The notes: a model not told the origin generated them from the sequence alone. Counted from the first letter of the stretch, positions 1 to 6,580 are shown. The stretch is 8,613 nt of DNA from an uncultured Collinsella sp. (GCA_900757285.1 CAAENI010000237.1:1-8613), one strand, 5' to 3'. Numbers and translations: made by a program.

Positions 1-890
1 CACGAAGCAAGGTGACGCAATAGGTGAAGAAATACCGTCTGGTGTCGATCGGTCCAGGTATTTTGTCGATAGCAAAAGTAGATGGGCAAGGCTACGTCAC
101 GCGATCCTTCAATGGAGCACTCGCTCACTTCCGATACATCCGACGCAAGAGAGGACCCAGACAAACCCAATATCAATCCCCCGGCTTGAAGAAACTCAGT
201 CTGAGCCCTGTTTCCGTATTCGACATCGCGGAAGCGAAAATTGACGAGCTGAGCTTCGGGACATTGATTGATTGCATTGAGACAGGGTGACAAATTAATG
301 GGAACAGCGAGCCTGCCGCCCAGTAACTCACGAACGGTCATAGCGCCCACAGATTGATGACCCGCTGGGCACGAAAGAACCTTGAGCTCCTTTTCACCCA
401 AGTATTTCGAAGAAAGGACACTGTCCCTTGGTTCCTCAAATGAGATGGCCGCATCCGAAATACCAAGCACAAGTGATTCAAAGCATGTAGCCGTTGGCTG
501 ATGCCACACATCAAGGTGAATCTGAGGGTGCGAGCGTTCAAACGAGTCATACCAGCTTTCGGCAAAAAGGCGCCCCCGCCCATGAAGGCAGGGGGCATAA
601 AGACGAAAGTGGCCATCGGGCGAAACGCCGTCGCCCCTCGATTGAGCGTACTTTTTGAGATCGTCGACTTGTGCCAGGATCACGCGTGCACGACGCGCAA
701 ATTCTCTGCCCGCCGGAGACAAAACAGCATCCCCCGCCGATCGGTCGAGCAAAACAATCTGATACTCAGATTCCAACTTTTTGATTGCCGACGAAACGGC
801 CTGCGGACTCACATGAACGGCGCGAGCTGCTTTGCGCACACCGCCATAGTTCGCTACCGCTTGAAGGTATTCGAGTTGAGAAAGCTGCAT
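1..890 (-). CDS. LysR-family transcriptional regulator (3' end cut by window edge)
   Basis: The minus-strand frame from the ATG at 888-890 stays open to the window edge, giving 296 residues. LysR regulators usually have about 290-310 residues, so only a few C-terminal residues are missing. The N-terminus is a clear LysR winged helix-turn-helix. It starts MQLSQLEYLQAVANYGGV, then has AARAVHVSPQAVSSAIKKLE at residues 21-40 (recognition helix) and LLDRS at 47-51, where most members have LFxR. A linker helix spans about 55-85 and an effector-binding domain runs from about 90 onward. A GGAG ribosome site lies 6-7 bases before the ATG. The gene follows the HIT gene by 41 bases on the same strand, so the two may be co-transcribed. 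The inducer and targets are unknown; the target may lie beyond the left edge. Family call is sure, function is not. Confidence 0.93.
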   Translation of the reverse strand, partial: MQLSQLEYLQAVANYGGVRKAARAVHVSPQAVSSAIKKLESEYQIVLLDRSAGDAVLSPAGREFARRARVILAQVDDLKKYAQSRGDGVSPDGHFRLYAPCLHGRGRLFAESWYDSFERSHPQIHLDVWHQPTATCFESLVLGISDAAISFEEPRDSVLSSKYLGEKELKVLSCPAGHQSVGAMTVRELLGGRLAVPINLSPCLNAINQCPEAQLVNFRFRDVEYGNRAQTEFLQAGGLILGLSGSSLASDVSEVSECSIEGSRDVALPIYFCYRQNTWTDRHQTVFLHLLRHLAS

Positions 891-931
891 AGATTACTCC
901 AAAGGCAGCCAAGTCGACGGGCTACGCGTCC

Positions 932-1267
932 TCAGATGAGGTTCTCGCCCAGATTTTTGCCGCCGAGGACGTGCATGTGGAAGTGCATGACGGTCTGGCC
1001 GGCGTTGACACCCTTGTTGGAGATGACGCGGAAACCGTCCTCCAGACCCTTGGCCTTGGCGACCTCTTGGATGGTGTGAGCCATGGCACCCATGGTCTCG
1101 GCAGGTACGTTGTCGGCGATATCGCTGTAGTGCTTCTTGGGGATCACGAGCGTGTGGACCGGCGCCTGGGGGTTGAGGTCGTCGAAGGCGATGACCTGGT
1201 CGTCCTCATAGACAACGGTCGAGGGGATCTCGTGGTTGGCAATTTTACAGAAGATGCAATCACACAT
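932..1267 (-). CDS. hinT: HIT-family protein, HinT-like purine nucleoside phosphoramidase
   Basis: This complete 111-residue protein matches the usual length and layout of HinT, a small cytoplasmic homodimer that hydrolyses AMP-linked phosphoramidates and related nucleotide conjugates. The N-terminus has a cysteine cluster (C2, C4, C7, in MCDCIFCKI) followed by the conserved EIPSTVVYEDD segment. Next come AFDDLNPQAPVHTLVIPKKH at residues 27-46 and the histidine triad HFHMHVLGG at 95-103, with H95, H97 and H99; H97 should be the nucleophile by analogy with HinT. The cysteines with H46 resemble the zinc site of some HIT proteins, but that is inference. An AAAGGA ribosome site lies about 7 bases before the ATG. 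Its base composition is GC-rich like xseAB and unlike the transporter genes upstream. It probably belongs to the core genome and is not functionally tied to the esterase module. Confidence 0.95.
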   Translation of the reverse strand: MCDCIFCKIANHEIPSTVVYEDDQVIAFDDLNPQAPVHTLVIPKKHYSDIADNVPAETMGAMAHTIQEVAKAKGLEDGFRVISNKGVNAGQTVMHFHMHVLGGKNLGENLI

Positions 1268-1421
1268 AGCTGGTTCCTTTCTAACGACAACGCAACAGAA
1301 GGTGGCGTTGTTCAGTGAAACACCAAGACAGTTTAGCCCACTTCAAAGATCCGAATTGAGCGAAATCCATTCCTCGGCAATCGCAATGGCCAGAGGGCTT
1401 TATCCATCCATATGCTCGCGC
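1268..1421. other. Intergenic region between MFS transporter B and the HIT gene
   Basis: These 154 bases separate the stop of MFS transporter B from the HIT start. No U-tract terminator is visible after the transporter gene. On the minus strand TAAACT (around 1330-1335) is a possible -10 box for the HIT gene, but no good -35 was found, so a promoter is only assumed. A perfect 7-bp inverted repeat (1287-1293 with 1305-1311) lies in the presumed leader. On the minus strand, between two stops, a short frame reads SPLAIAIAEEWISLNSDL (about 1342-1398); it looks protein-like but has no start or ribosome site. Confidence 0.4.
1287..1311 (-). repeat. 7-bp inverted repeat in the HIT gene leader
   Basis: ACAACGC at 1287-1293 pairs perfectly with GCGTTGT at 1305-1311 across an 11-base loop. 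It ends about 20 bases before the HIT start codon. In RNA it would form a modest hairpin just upstream of the ribosome site. It has no U-tract in the minus-strand direction, so it is not a standard terminator. It could be a small operator, a leader hairpin or chance. Confidence 0.35.
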
Positions 1422-2642
1422 CTATTTAAAGTGTTTGACCTCGGGAACGATCAACACCGGAAGGACGGATAGACCGTAAAGCAGAGTAATAAGCATCATT
1501 TGTTTGTCGTAATCTGAACCGGAAATAGCCGCAATCCCAATAGGAAGCATATAAGAGCCCAAAAGGCTAACTTCGGCCATAATGCCGCCAGCGCTGCCAG
1601 CATAACGAGTGCCGATTTCAACAAATGAAACTGGCAGAGCTTGAACAACTGGACCCATCATGCTCGTAACGATGCCGCACACTGCAAGCAATACCCCCAT
1701 GGACTTCAAGCCCGAGGCAAACCACGCAACTGCAATTGAAATAGAGCCAAGAAGCCCGACAATCACAAGATACGGTCGCGCAAGGCGGCATTTACCGTAA
1801 AGCATCGGAGCAATCAAGCAGCCGATAATCCCAGCAGCGGTTGTCAGCGCCGCCATTTCGCCGGCCGTCGAAGCATCGGTGCCTCGCACAAGCTCAAGAG
1901 CCTGAGGTAGCACACCGGAAAAGGCGGTCGTGGCGGCAAGTGAGAAAGCGGCGCAAATCGCGCAAAGCCAAACGTTACGCGAACGAAAAGCAGTCAGAAG
2001 GGCTTGGTCGTGCTCAACGCCATCAGGAATAAGTGAGTCATGCTGTACGTTCTTACCAAATAAACCCCAGAAGATAGTCAGAACGACCAACAACGCTTCT
2101 GCAACTGTATAGCCCATTAGCACGGAAGACATAAACGCCGATGACGCTTGCGCCGCCGCAATGCCAAAGCAAGTCGCCGCATAGTAAATGCCCATCGCAA
2201 CATCCGTCTTATCTGCAAACCAAAGTCCAAGCGTCTTTGCATTATTGGCAGTCAATGCCGCCATCCCCACGCCGATGCAAAACATCGAGACAAGTTGAGC
2301 AGGATAGTTCGATAGGGTGAAAATTCTGATAGCGCCGCCGACTAAAGAAACACAGAACCCGCCAAGTATCACTACTTTGGGCCCAAGCCTATCTCCAAGT
2401 GATCCGAACGGGAGACTAAAGAAAACCGCCGCAAGCATTGGCGCCAGAAAGAGAGATGAGAATCCGACAGGGTCGATATTCATCTGAGGCATGATGACCG
2501 TAGCATAGGCAGCGACCTGATACTGCATGAAGTTGCCCAAAAAACAGAGACCACACGTCAACAACAATATTAACCAGCGGTAACCACTCGAAGCCCGCTT
2601 TTGCTCAACTTTGTGCGCAACTTCGCACGCTTCACCATCCAT
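1422..2642 (-). CDS. MFS transporter B (major facilitator superfamily, about 12 TM)
   Basis: This 406-residue protein has a cytoplasmic N-terminal tail of about 20 polar residues and then about a dozen hydrophobic segments, the usual size and layout of an MFS secondary carrier. The loop 2-3 signature is GSLGDRLGPK at residues 80-89. Other conserved points shared with its neighbour are YRW-LIL at the first helix, FMQYQV at 38-43, ALELVRGTDASTAG at 248-261 and RYAGSAGGI at 346-354. The polar central loop between helices 6 and 7 lies near 197-220. It is clearly a paralogue of the transporter at 2719-3936. The ATG at 2640-2642 has GAGG 8 bases upstream. It is the last gene of the presumed esterase operon, behind a strong terminator hairpin, so it is likely expressed at a lower level or conditionally. 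Import and export cannot be told apart from sequence; the substrate is unknown. Confidence 0.93.
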   Translation of the reverse strand: MDGEACEVAHKVEQKRASSGYRWLILLLTCGLCFLGNFMQYQVAAYATVIMPQMNIDPVGFSSLFLAPMLAAVFFSLPFGSLGDRLGPKVVILGGFCVSLVGGAIRIFTLSNYPAQLVSMFCIGVGMAALTANNAKTLGLWFADKTDVAMGIYYAATCFGIAAAQASSAFMSSVLMGYTVAEALLVVLTIFWGLFGKNVQHDSLIPDGVEHDQALLTAFRSRNVWLCAICAAFSLAATTAFSGVLPQALELVRGTDASTAGEMAALTTAAGIIGCLIAPMLYGKCRLARPYLVIVGLLGSISIAVAWFASGLKSMGVLLAVCGIVTSMMGPVVQALPVSFVEIGTRYAGSAGGIMAEVSLLGSYMLPIGIAAISGSDYDKQMMLITLLYGLSVLPVLIVPEVKHFK

Positions 2643-2659
2643 TGCACCAACCTCACATT

Positions 2660-2701
2660 AAAAATGGTCGCGACCCCCATATCAACTGGAGGTCGCGACC
2701 A
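2660..2701 (-). terminator. Intrinsic terminator/attenuator between the two MFS genes
   Basis: Read on the minus strand, TGGTCGCGACC (2691-2701) pairs perfectly with 2665-2675. After one mismatch a further three base pairs form, so 14 of 15 positions pair around a short loop. TTTTT follows at once (2660-2664). This is a textbook intrinsic terminator for the upstream MFS gene. The ribosome site of the next gene (GAGG, 2651-2654) begins only 5 bases after the U-tract, which leaves no room for another promoter between them. MFS transporter B therefore needs read-through or a promoter further up. Each arm contains GGTCGCGACC, itself a perfect palindrome, so it could also bind a protein as DNA. 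Confidence 0.85.
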
Positions 2702-2718
2702 GGCAAAACACCGATTAA

Positions 2719-3936
2719 TTATAATTCAGAAGTCTCAGGCATCTCGGCTTTTGCCGCCGCACCAGTCTCGGGCAACATCGCAATAGGCAAAACGCTCGCA
2801 AGGAAAAGAATCGATTCGATCGTAAAGTTCAACGTCCAATTGTCACCAGAAATAGACGAAACAATAACGGGAACAAAATAGGAGCAGAGAAGGCCGACAG
2901 TACCGATTATTCCACCAGCGCTACCGGCATATTTCGCGCCAATCTCAGGAAGATCAGGAGTCATTGCCTGAATAATGGGGCCAGAAAGAGCGGTCATAAA
3001 ACCATTGAGGACGAGAGCAACCCACATGACAGTGCCAAGCGGCAAAAACCAGTTTGCAACCATTACAACGGCGGCAATCACCGTAGTTACAATGAGAAAC
3101 GGTTTATTCTTACCGAGCTTGAGGACGGCAGCCGGTCCCGCAAAACAAGCAAAGAAGCTACCAACTGTAATAATTGCTGCCATAGATCCAGCGGTGGCAG
3201 TATCAACGCCGCGAACGAGCTCAAGCGCAGACGGCAGAATTGCGCAATATGCCGTGGTTGAAGCGAGGGTAAGACCATAAGCCAAGGCAATGCACCAAAC
3301 GCCGCGCGACTTAGCGGCAATCTTAATGTACTTCATAACCGGCTCGGGCTCGGGCATGGGCTCGCCCTCCGGGACGTTCCTCATAAAGAAGATCCACAGC
3401 GCAGCAGTTACAGCTTCGGCAATAGCAGCGACCAGATAAGACACGTCAAGCGTAGGAAAATAAGTGCTGAATGCCTGGGCTATCACGATGGACACACATG
3501 AAGCAGCATAGAAAACTCCCACGGCAAGGGAGGTCTGCTGTTTAAACCAGGAACCCAGCACCTTTGCCAGATTGGCATTGAGCGCCGCAATGCCAAAGCC
3601 GATCATAAACATCGAAACGATCTGCACGGTAAAGTCATTAATCATGAAATAACGCAGAAAGCCGCCTACAGCAGAAAGCACCATGCCAATTGACACGACA
3701 AGCTTAACGCCGTAGCGATCAGCAAGAGATCCTGCAGGAATCGACAAAAACACAGCGGTGAGCATCGGCATCAACATGAGATTGGTAAGCCCACCGGCAT
3801 CGATGCCGAGAGTCGTCATCACGACGACACCCCATGCTGAAACCTGATATTGCATGAAGTTTGCCATGAAGCAAATGAGGCAAACTACGAATAAGATCAT
3901 CCACCGATAACCCGATAGCTTTTCTTCTTGAGCCAT
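2719..3936 (-). CDS. MFS transporter A (major facilitator superfamily, about 12 TM)
   Basis: This 405-residue carrier starts at the ATG at 3934-3936, with AAGGAG 6 bases upstream, an excellent ribosome site. About twelve hydrophobic segments are visible. The loop 2-3 motif is GSLADRYGVK at residues 69-78. A polar, proline-rich central loop (GEPMPEPEPVMKY, 191-203) separates the two six-helix halves. LELVRGVDTATAG at 238-250 and KYAGSAGGI at 335-343 match the neighbouring paralogue at 1422-2642. The C-terminal tail is polar and cytoplasmic. It lies 77 bases downstream of the esterase on the same strand, so it is probably its operon partner: an importer of the ester, an exporter of a cleavage product, or an exchanger. 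The family does not reveal substrate or direction. Confidence 0.94.
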   Translation of the reverse strand: MAQEEKLSGYRWMILFVVCLICFMANFMQYQVSAWGVVVMTTLGIDAGGLTNLMLMPMLTAVFLSIPAGSLADRYGVKLVVSIGMVLSAVGGFLRYFMINDFTVQIVSMFMIGFGIAALNANLAKVLGSWFKQQTSLAVGVFYAASCVSIVIAQAFSTYFPTLDVSYLVAAIAEAVTAALWIFFMRNVPEGEPMPEPEPVMKYIKIAAKSRGVWCIALAYGLTLASTTAYCAILPSALELVRGVDTATAGSMAAIITVGSFFACFAGPAAVLKLGKNKPFLIVTTVIAAVVMVANWFLPLGTVMWVALVLNGFMTALSGPIIQAMTPDLPEIGAKYAGSAGGIIGTVGLLCSYFVPVIVSSISGDNWTLNFTIESILFLASVLPIAMLPETGAAAKAEMPETSEL

Positions 3937-3974
3937 TTCTTTCTCCTTACGCAGGGATAGTTCAAGCTGAATTC

Positions 3975-4000
3975 AATGGGGCTAATTAGCCCACTCCATT
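3975..4000. repeat. Near-perfect palindrome between esterase and MFS transporter A genes
   Basis: GGGCTAATTAGCCC at 3979-3992 is a perfect 14-bp palindrome with no loop. The flanks AATGG (3975-3979) and CCATT (3996-4000) can extend it with a small bulge. It lies in the 77-base gap after the esterase stop and about 40 bases before the ribosome site of MFS transporter A. There is no U-tract on the minus-strand side, so termination is unlikely. It may be a DNA operator, or an RNA hairpin that protects the esterase message or sets relative expression. No promoter was recognised beside it. Confidence 0.6.
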
Positions 4001-4013
4001 GCGGCTTCTTTCA

Positions 4014-5504
4014 CTAATCGTTGAGTAGTACCTCGTACATAGGACGGAACACCGAATCTTCTTTGGCATGCAGCGAATGCACCGGCTTCCACTCGTTTTC
4101 GTCAATTACCATATGAATGTGGTTCTCAGCGGTATAGGGGTCCCATGGTGCCTTGCCCTCAACAAACGGTTTGCCCGTCTTCGCAAAGCTGAACCACGCA
4201 TCGTTCATTTCATCCGCGAGATGCGCTGGAGGATTGTCACCCGTAAACATCAGACCACTCGCGGTATCAAGATTCTTGAAAACGAACGGCACCTCGATTG
4301 CGTGGCAAGAACCCATTCCCTCGACACGAGATTTATAACGGAACAAATAGTTGTACACGGGCTTAAACGCCGACTGCTCTTCAGCCATAAGGTCGGTGCC
4401 GACAAAGAAACCGGTTGAGTTCATAAAATTGGTGTAATTCTCGGCAAAATCGCGCTCAGGCCATGCCTTTCGATATGCTTGCTCCCAGTAATCGATATCA
4501 ATCTGATCATCAAAATGAATCGGGAATTGGCCGTGCCAGAATCCGGGAAGGTCATCGAAATAGAAATGGAAATAAGTAAACTCGTCCTCGGTACATCCAA
4601 TCATGATATCGATATCCTTGGCTGCGCCCTCCGCCCAGGCCTTCATCGGCTTCTTGGGAAGAAAAGACCCGTCGCAAACCGGCGAGAAAATTAGCGACAC
4701 TTCGTAGGTATGACGATCGCACCACACCTGCATGCCCTCAATGAGCTCGTCTGCCGACTTCGCTAAGAGCTCTTGGGCGGTTTTGCATCCCATGATTTCG
4801 GCGAACTCCCGAGCAAAGTACTCGCCGCGCTCGCGGGTCTTATAAAGCTGGATAGGGCCGGACTCCAAAATCGCACGTTGGAAATACTTATTTGCCTCTG
4901 GCAATATGGAAAGAAGAGCCTGGCTGGAAGAGCCTGCCGACTCACCGAAAAGCGTGACACAATTGGGGTCACCGCCGAAGGCCGAAATATTCTCATGCAC
5001 CCACTCGAGCGCACGGATTTGATCAAGAATGGCAAGATAGCCGGCGTCTTTGTAGTCCTCTCCGCCCGGCAGGCAATCGAGCAGCAGCGACCCAAACAAG
5101 TTCAGACGGTAGTTAATCGAAACAATAACGACATCCTTCGCTGCCGCAAAATTGGAGCCGTTATATAGCGGGTCGGCAGATCCACCTGAGAAGTAGGCAC
5201 CACCATGGATATATACCATGACAGGAAGGTTCTTGCGTGCGTGTCCCCTGACCCACACGTTAAGGCTCAGGCAATCCTCCCCTTGCTCATGAAGCGAAGC
5301 GAGTTCAACTTCATCGATAAATTGCCTGGCAGAATGCCCGAATTCCACGCATTCAATTTCCTCATCGGAATCATCAAGGCGCTCAGGGGCACGCCAACGA
5401 AGATCACCTACCGGCTGCTTTGCATAGGGAATGCCCAAAAAAGCTTCAACCCCGTTTTCGAGCGTCTTGCCCGAAACTATACCCGTCCTAGTCTTGACCT
5501 TCAT
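4014..5504 (-). CDS. Type-B carboxylesterase (alpha/beta hydrolase, p-nitrobenzyl-esterase-like)
   Basis: This complete 496-residue enzyme of the type-B carboxylesterase/lipase family has the usual length (about 490-550). It hydrolyses carboxylic esters to an alcohol and an acid. Visible landmarks in order are FLGIPYAKQPVGDLRW at 22-37, EDCLSLNVWV at 76-85, the oxyanion-hole segment YIHGGAYFSGG at 98-108 and the nucleophile elbow FGESAGS at 186-192, with catalytic S189. The likely acid is E308 in GCTEDEFTYF (303-312) and the likely base is H401 in CHAIEVPFVF (400-409). All three triad members are present, so the enzyme should be active. No signal peptide or membrane segment is seen, so it acts in the cytoplasm. 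AAGGA lies 6 bases before the ATG at 5502-5504. It is the first gene of the module, facing away from the MerR-type regulator, and is followed by the two MFS transporters. The substrate is unknown; this family includes xenobiotic- and drug-cleaving enzymes. Confidence 0.96.
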   Translation of the reverse strand: MKVKTRTGIVSGKTLENGVEAFLGIPYAKQPVGDLRWRAPERLDDSDEEIECVEFGHSARQFIDEVELASLHEQGEDCLSLNVWVRGHARKNLPVMVYIHGGAYFSGGSADPLYNGSNFAAAKDVVIVSINYRLNLFGSLLLDCLPGGEDYKDAGYLAILDQIRALEWVHENISAFGGDPNCVTLFGESAGSSSQALLSILPEANKYFQRAILESGPIQLYKTRERGEYFAREFAEIMGCKTAQELLAKSADELIEGMQVWCDRHTYEVSLIFSPVCDGSFLPKKPMKAWAEGAAKDIDIMIGCTEDEFTYFHFYFDDLPGFWHGQFPIHFDDQIDIDYWEQAYRKAWPERDFAENYTNFMNSTGFFVGTDLMAEEQSAFKPVYNYLFRYKSRVEGMGSCHAIEVPFVFKNLDTASGLMFTGDNPPAHLADEMNDAWFSFAKTGKPFVEGKAPWDPYTAENHIHMVIDENEWKPVHSLHAKEDSVFRPMYEVLLND

Positions 5505-5545
5505 TGCTTGTCCTTCCTCACAATTAAGATGCTAGATCGATATGA

Positions 5546-5565
5546 TTTAAGCTAGCTGGCTTGAA
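5546..5565. promoter_or_regulatory. Candidate 20-bp operator dyad at the esterase transcription start
   Basis: The 20 bases at 5546-5565 form a dyad, TTnAAGCnAG with CTnGCTTnAA, in which 8 of 10 half-site positions are complementary. The inner part contains AGCT. It begins just downstream of the predicted -10 box, so it would cover the transcription start and the first transcribed bases. That is a repressor-type position and suggests a second control layer or an autoregulatory site. Which protein binds is not known. Confidence 0.45.
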
Positions 5566-5568
5566 ACC

Positions 5569-5599
5569 ATCTTAGAATATGGAGAAAGTCAAAGGTCAA
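5569..5599 (-). promoter_or_regulatory. Predicted MerR-type promoter of the esterase gene (19-bp spacer)
   Basis: On the minus strand TTGACC (5594-5599) is a good -35 box and TAAGAT (5569-5574) a good -10 box, separated by exactly 19 bases (5575-5593). Ordinary sigma-70 promoters prefer 17. A 19-20 bp spacer is the mark of promoters that MerR-family proteins activate by untwisting the DNA, and a MerR-type gene lies divergent next to it. I could not see a clear dyad inside the spacer, the usual MerR binding place; a weak one may exist. The boxes are seen directly, the activation model is inference. Confidence 0.6.
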
Positions 5600-5674
5600 C
5601 GACGTGTTTCGATGGAATACCAGCTGGATACCAAGCGCTTAAGACCGTTCACCTCGTCAAAACGACCGCTTGCC

Positions 5675-5704
5675 CGACAATGACGGAGTAACAAACATTA
5701 GAAT
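5675..5704 (+). promoter_or_regulatory. Weak candidate promoter for the MerR-type regulator gene
   Basis: TAGAAT at 5699-5704 is a plausible -10 box about 45 bases before the regulator start. The best upstream hexamer at a workable distance is CGACAA (5675-5680, spacer 18), a poor -35. It would give a short leader. Offered as a candidate only. Confidence 0.25.
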
Positions 5705-5749
5705 AGCTCCAAGGTTTTGAGTGGCCCTAGGGCAGTCGGAAGGTGTGAC

Positions 5750-6580
5750 ATGGAACGCGAGTTTTCCCTTAATATCAAGCAGACGGCCGGCCTCTACGGC
5801 GTAAGCGCAGACACTCTTCGCTATTACGAGGCAATTGGTTTAGTTGCCCCAAAGCGCGGGGCGAATGCCTACCGTGAATACAGGAAGGACGATTTCGGCA
5901 GACTCAACATCATCATGTCAATGCTCAATATGAACTACACGCTTAGCGAAATCAGATCTTTCCTAGATAACCATTCACTCGAAACGAGCTTTGAACTGTT
6001 CAGCAACGAACTTGATAGCGTCGACGCAGCCATAGCAAAACTATCGCAACGGCGCCGAAAGATCGAGCATTGCATGCAGAACATATCCATGTCGTTAAGA
6101 GCACGCGAGGAAAAACAGTCGAGGGTGGTTCATAAGGGACCCCGAGGATATGTCATCGTAAGCGAGGATGAGCTAAGCGGCGACATAATTCCCTACGCCA
6201 CCATTAAGCGCATGAAAGAACTCGGGATGGAAATCGATTCGATACACACGGTTCCATGCTTCATCCTTGACCCATCGCGCAGAAGCGCCGACGGTTGCCT
6301 GGTAGCAGAGAAGACGCTGCTTTCACTCGGATCAATCGACGATAAAGGGTGCGAGATTTTCCCAGAAGGCGACTATCTTTGCAGGACAACCACCGGACCT
6401 GCAGAAATAACGCCGACAATATGGAAGGAAATGAATGAATTCATGGACCAGAATCATCTCATTGCCGCAGGGCCTCTTCTAGAATTCTGGTATGTAAGCG
6501 AATACATATCTGACAATCAAGATGAATATTTACACACGCTAGAAATAATGGTTGAACCCGGTGAAATCGACCAGCGATAG
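5750..6580 (+). CDS. MerR-family regulator with BmrR/GyrI-like effector-binding domain
   Basis: This is a 276-residue ligand-responsive transcription activator. The MerR DNA-binding domain covers about residues 5-75: FSLNIKQTAGLYGVSADTLR (helix-turn-helix), YYEAIGLVAP, then YREYRKDDFGRL and the second wing helices. A charged helix at about 78-120 is the dimerising coiled coil. The remainder (about 125-270), with EGDYLCRTTTGP and AAGPLLEFWYVSEY, resembles the multidrug-binding domain of BmrR and GyrI. I chose the ATG at 5750 because GGAAGG lies 6 bases upstream; the frame extends to a TTG at 5717 but without a ribosome site. It is divergent from the esterase gene, with 245 bases between starts, and faces a promoter with a MerR-type 19-bp spacer. 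It probably senses the esterase substrate or product and switches on the esterase-transporter operon, much as BmrR controls the Bmr pump. The ligand is unknown. No cysteine pattern of the metal-sensing MerR type is evident. Confidence 0.92.
   Translation: MEREFSLNIKQTAGLYGVSADTLRYYEAIGLVAPKRGANAYREYRKDDFGRLNIIMSMLNMNYTLSEIRSFLDNHSLETSFELFSNELDSVDAAIAKLSQRRRKIEHCMQNISMSLRAREEKQSRVVHKGPRGYVIVSEDELSGDIIPYATIKRMKELGMEIDSIHTVPCFILDPSRRSADGCLVAEKTLLSLGSIDDKGCEIFPEGDYLCRTTTGPAEITPTIWKEMNEFMDQNHLIAAGPLLEFWYVSEYISDNQDEYLHTLEIMVEPGEIDQR

Noticed and set aside
24..290. Plus-strand 88-residue open frame
   Set aside because: It lies wholly antisense to the LysR gene, has no ribosome site and no recognisable domain.
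501..1079. Plus-strand 192-residue open frame
   Set aside because: It spans the antisense of the LysR 5' half and the HIT 3' half; its arginine-rich, low-complexity translation is typical of a shadow frame.
971..1318. Plus-strand 115-residue open frame opposite the HIT gene
   Set aside because: It is antisense to a well-conserved HIT gene, and its V/D/G-rich translation reflects the reverse of GC-rich codons.
4773..5168. Plus-strand 131-residue open frame
   Set aside because: It is antisense to the catalytic part of the esterase, and no family features are visible.
5575..5593. A clear MerR operator dyad inside the 19-bp spacer
   Set aside because: I looked for symmetric half-sites on both strands and found none convincing, so only the promoter boxes are reported.
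5717..5749. Longer MerR-regulator start at TTG 5717
   Set aside because: It has no ribosome site, whereas ATG 5750 has GGAAGG at good spacing, and MerR proteins normally begin only a few residues before the helix-turn-helix.
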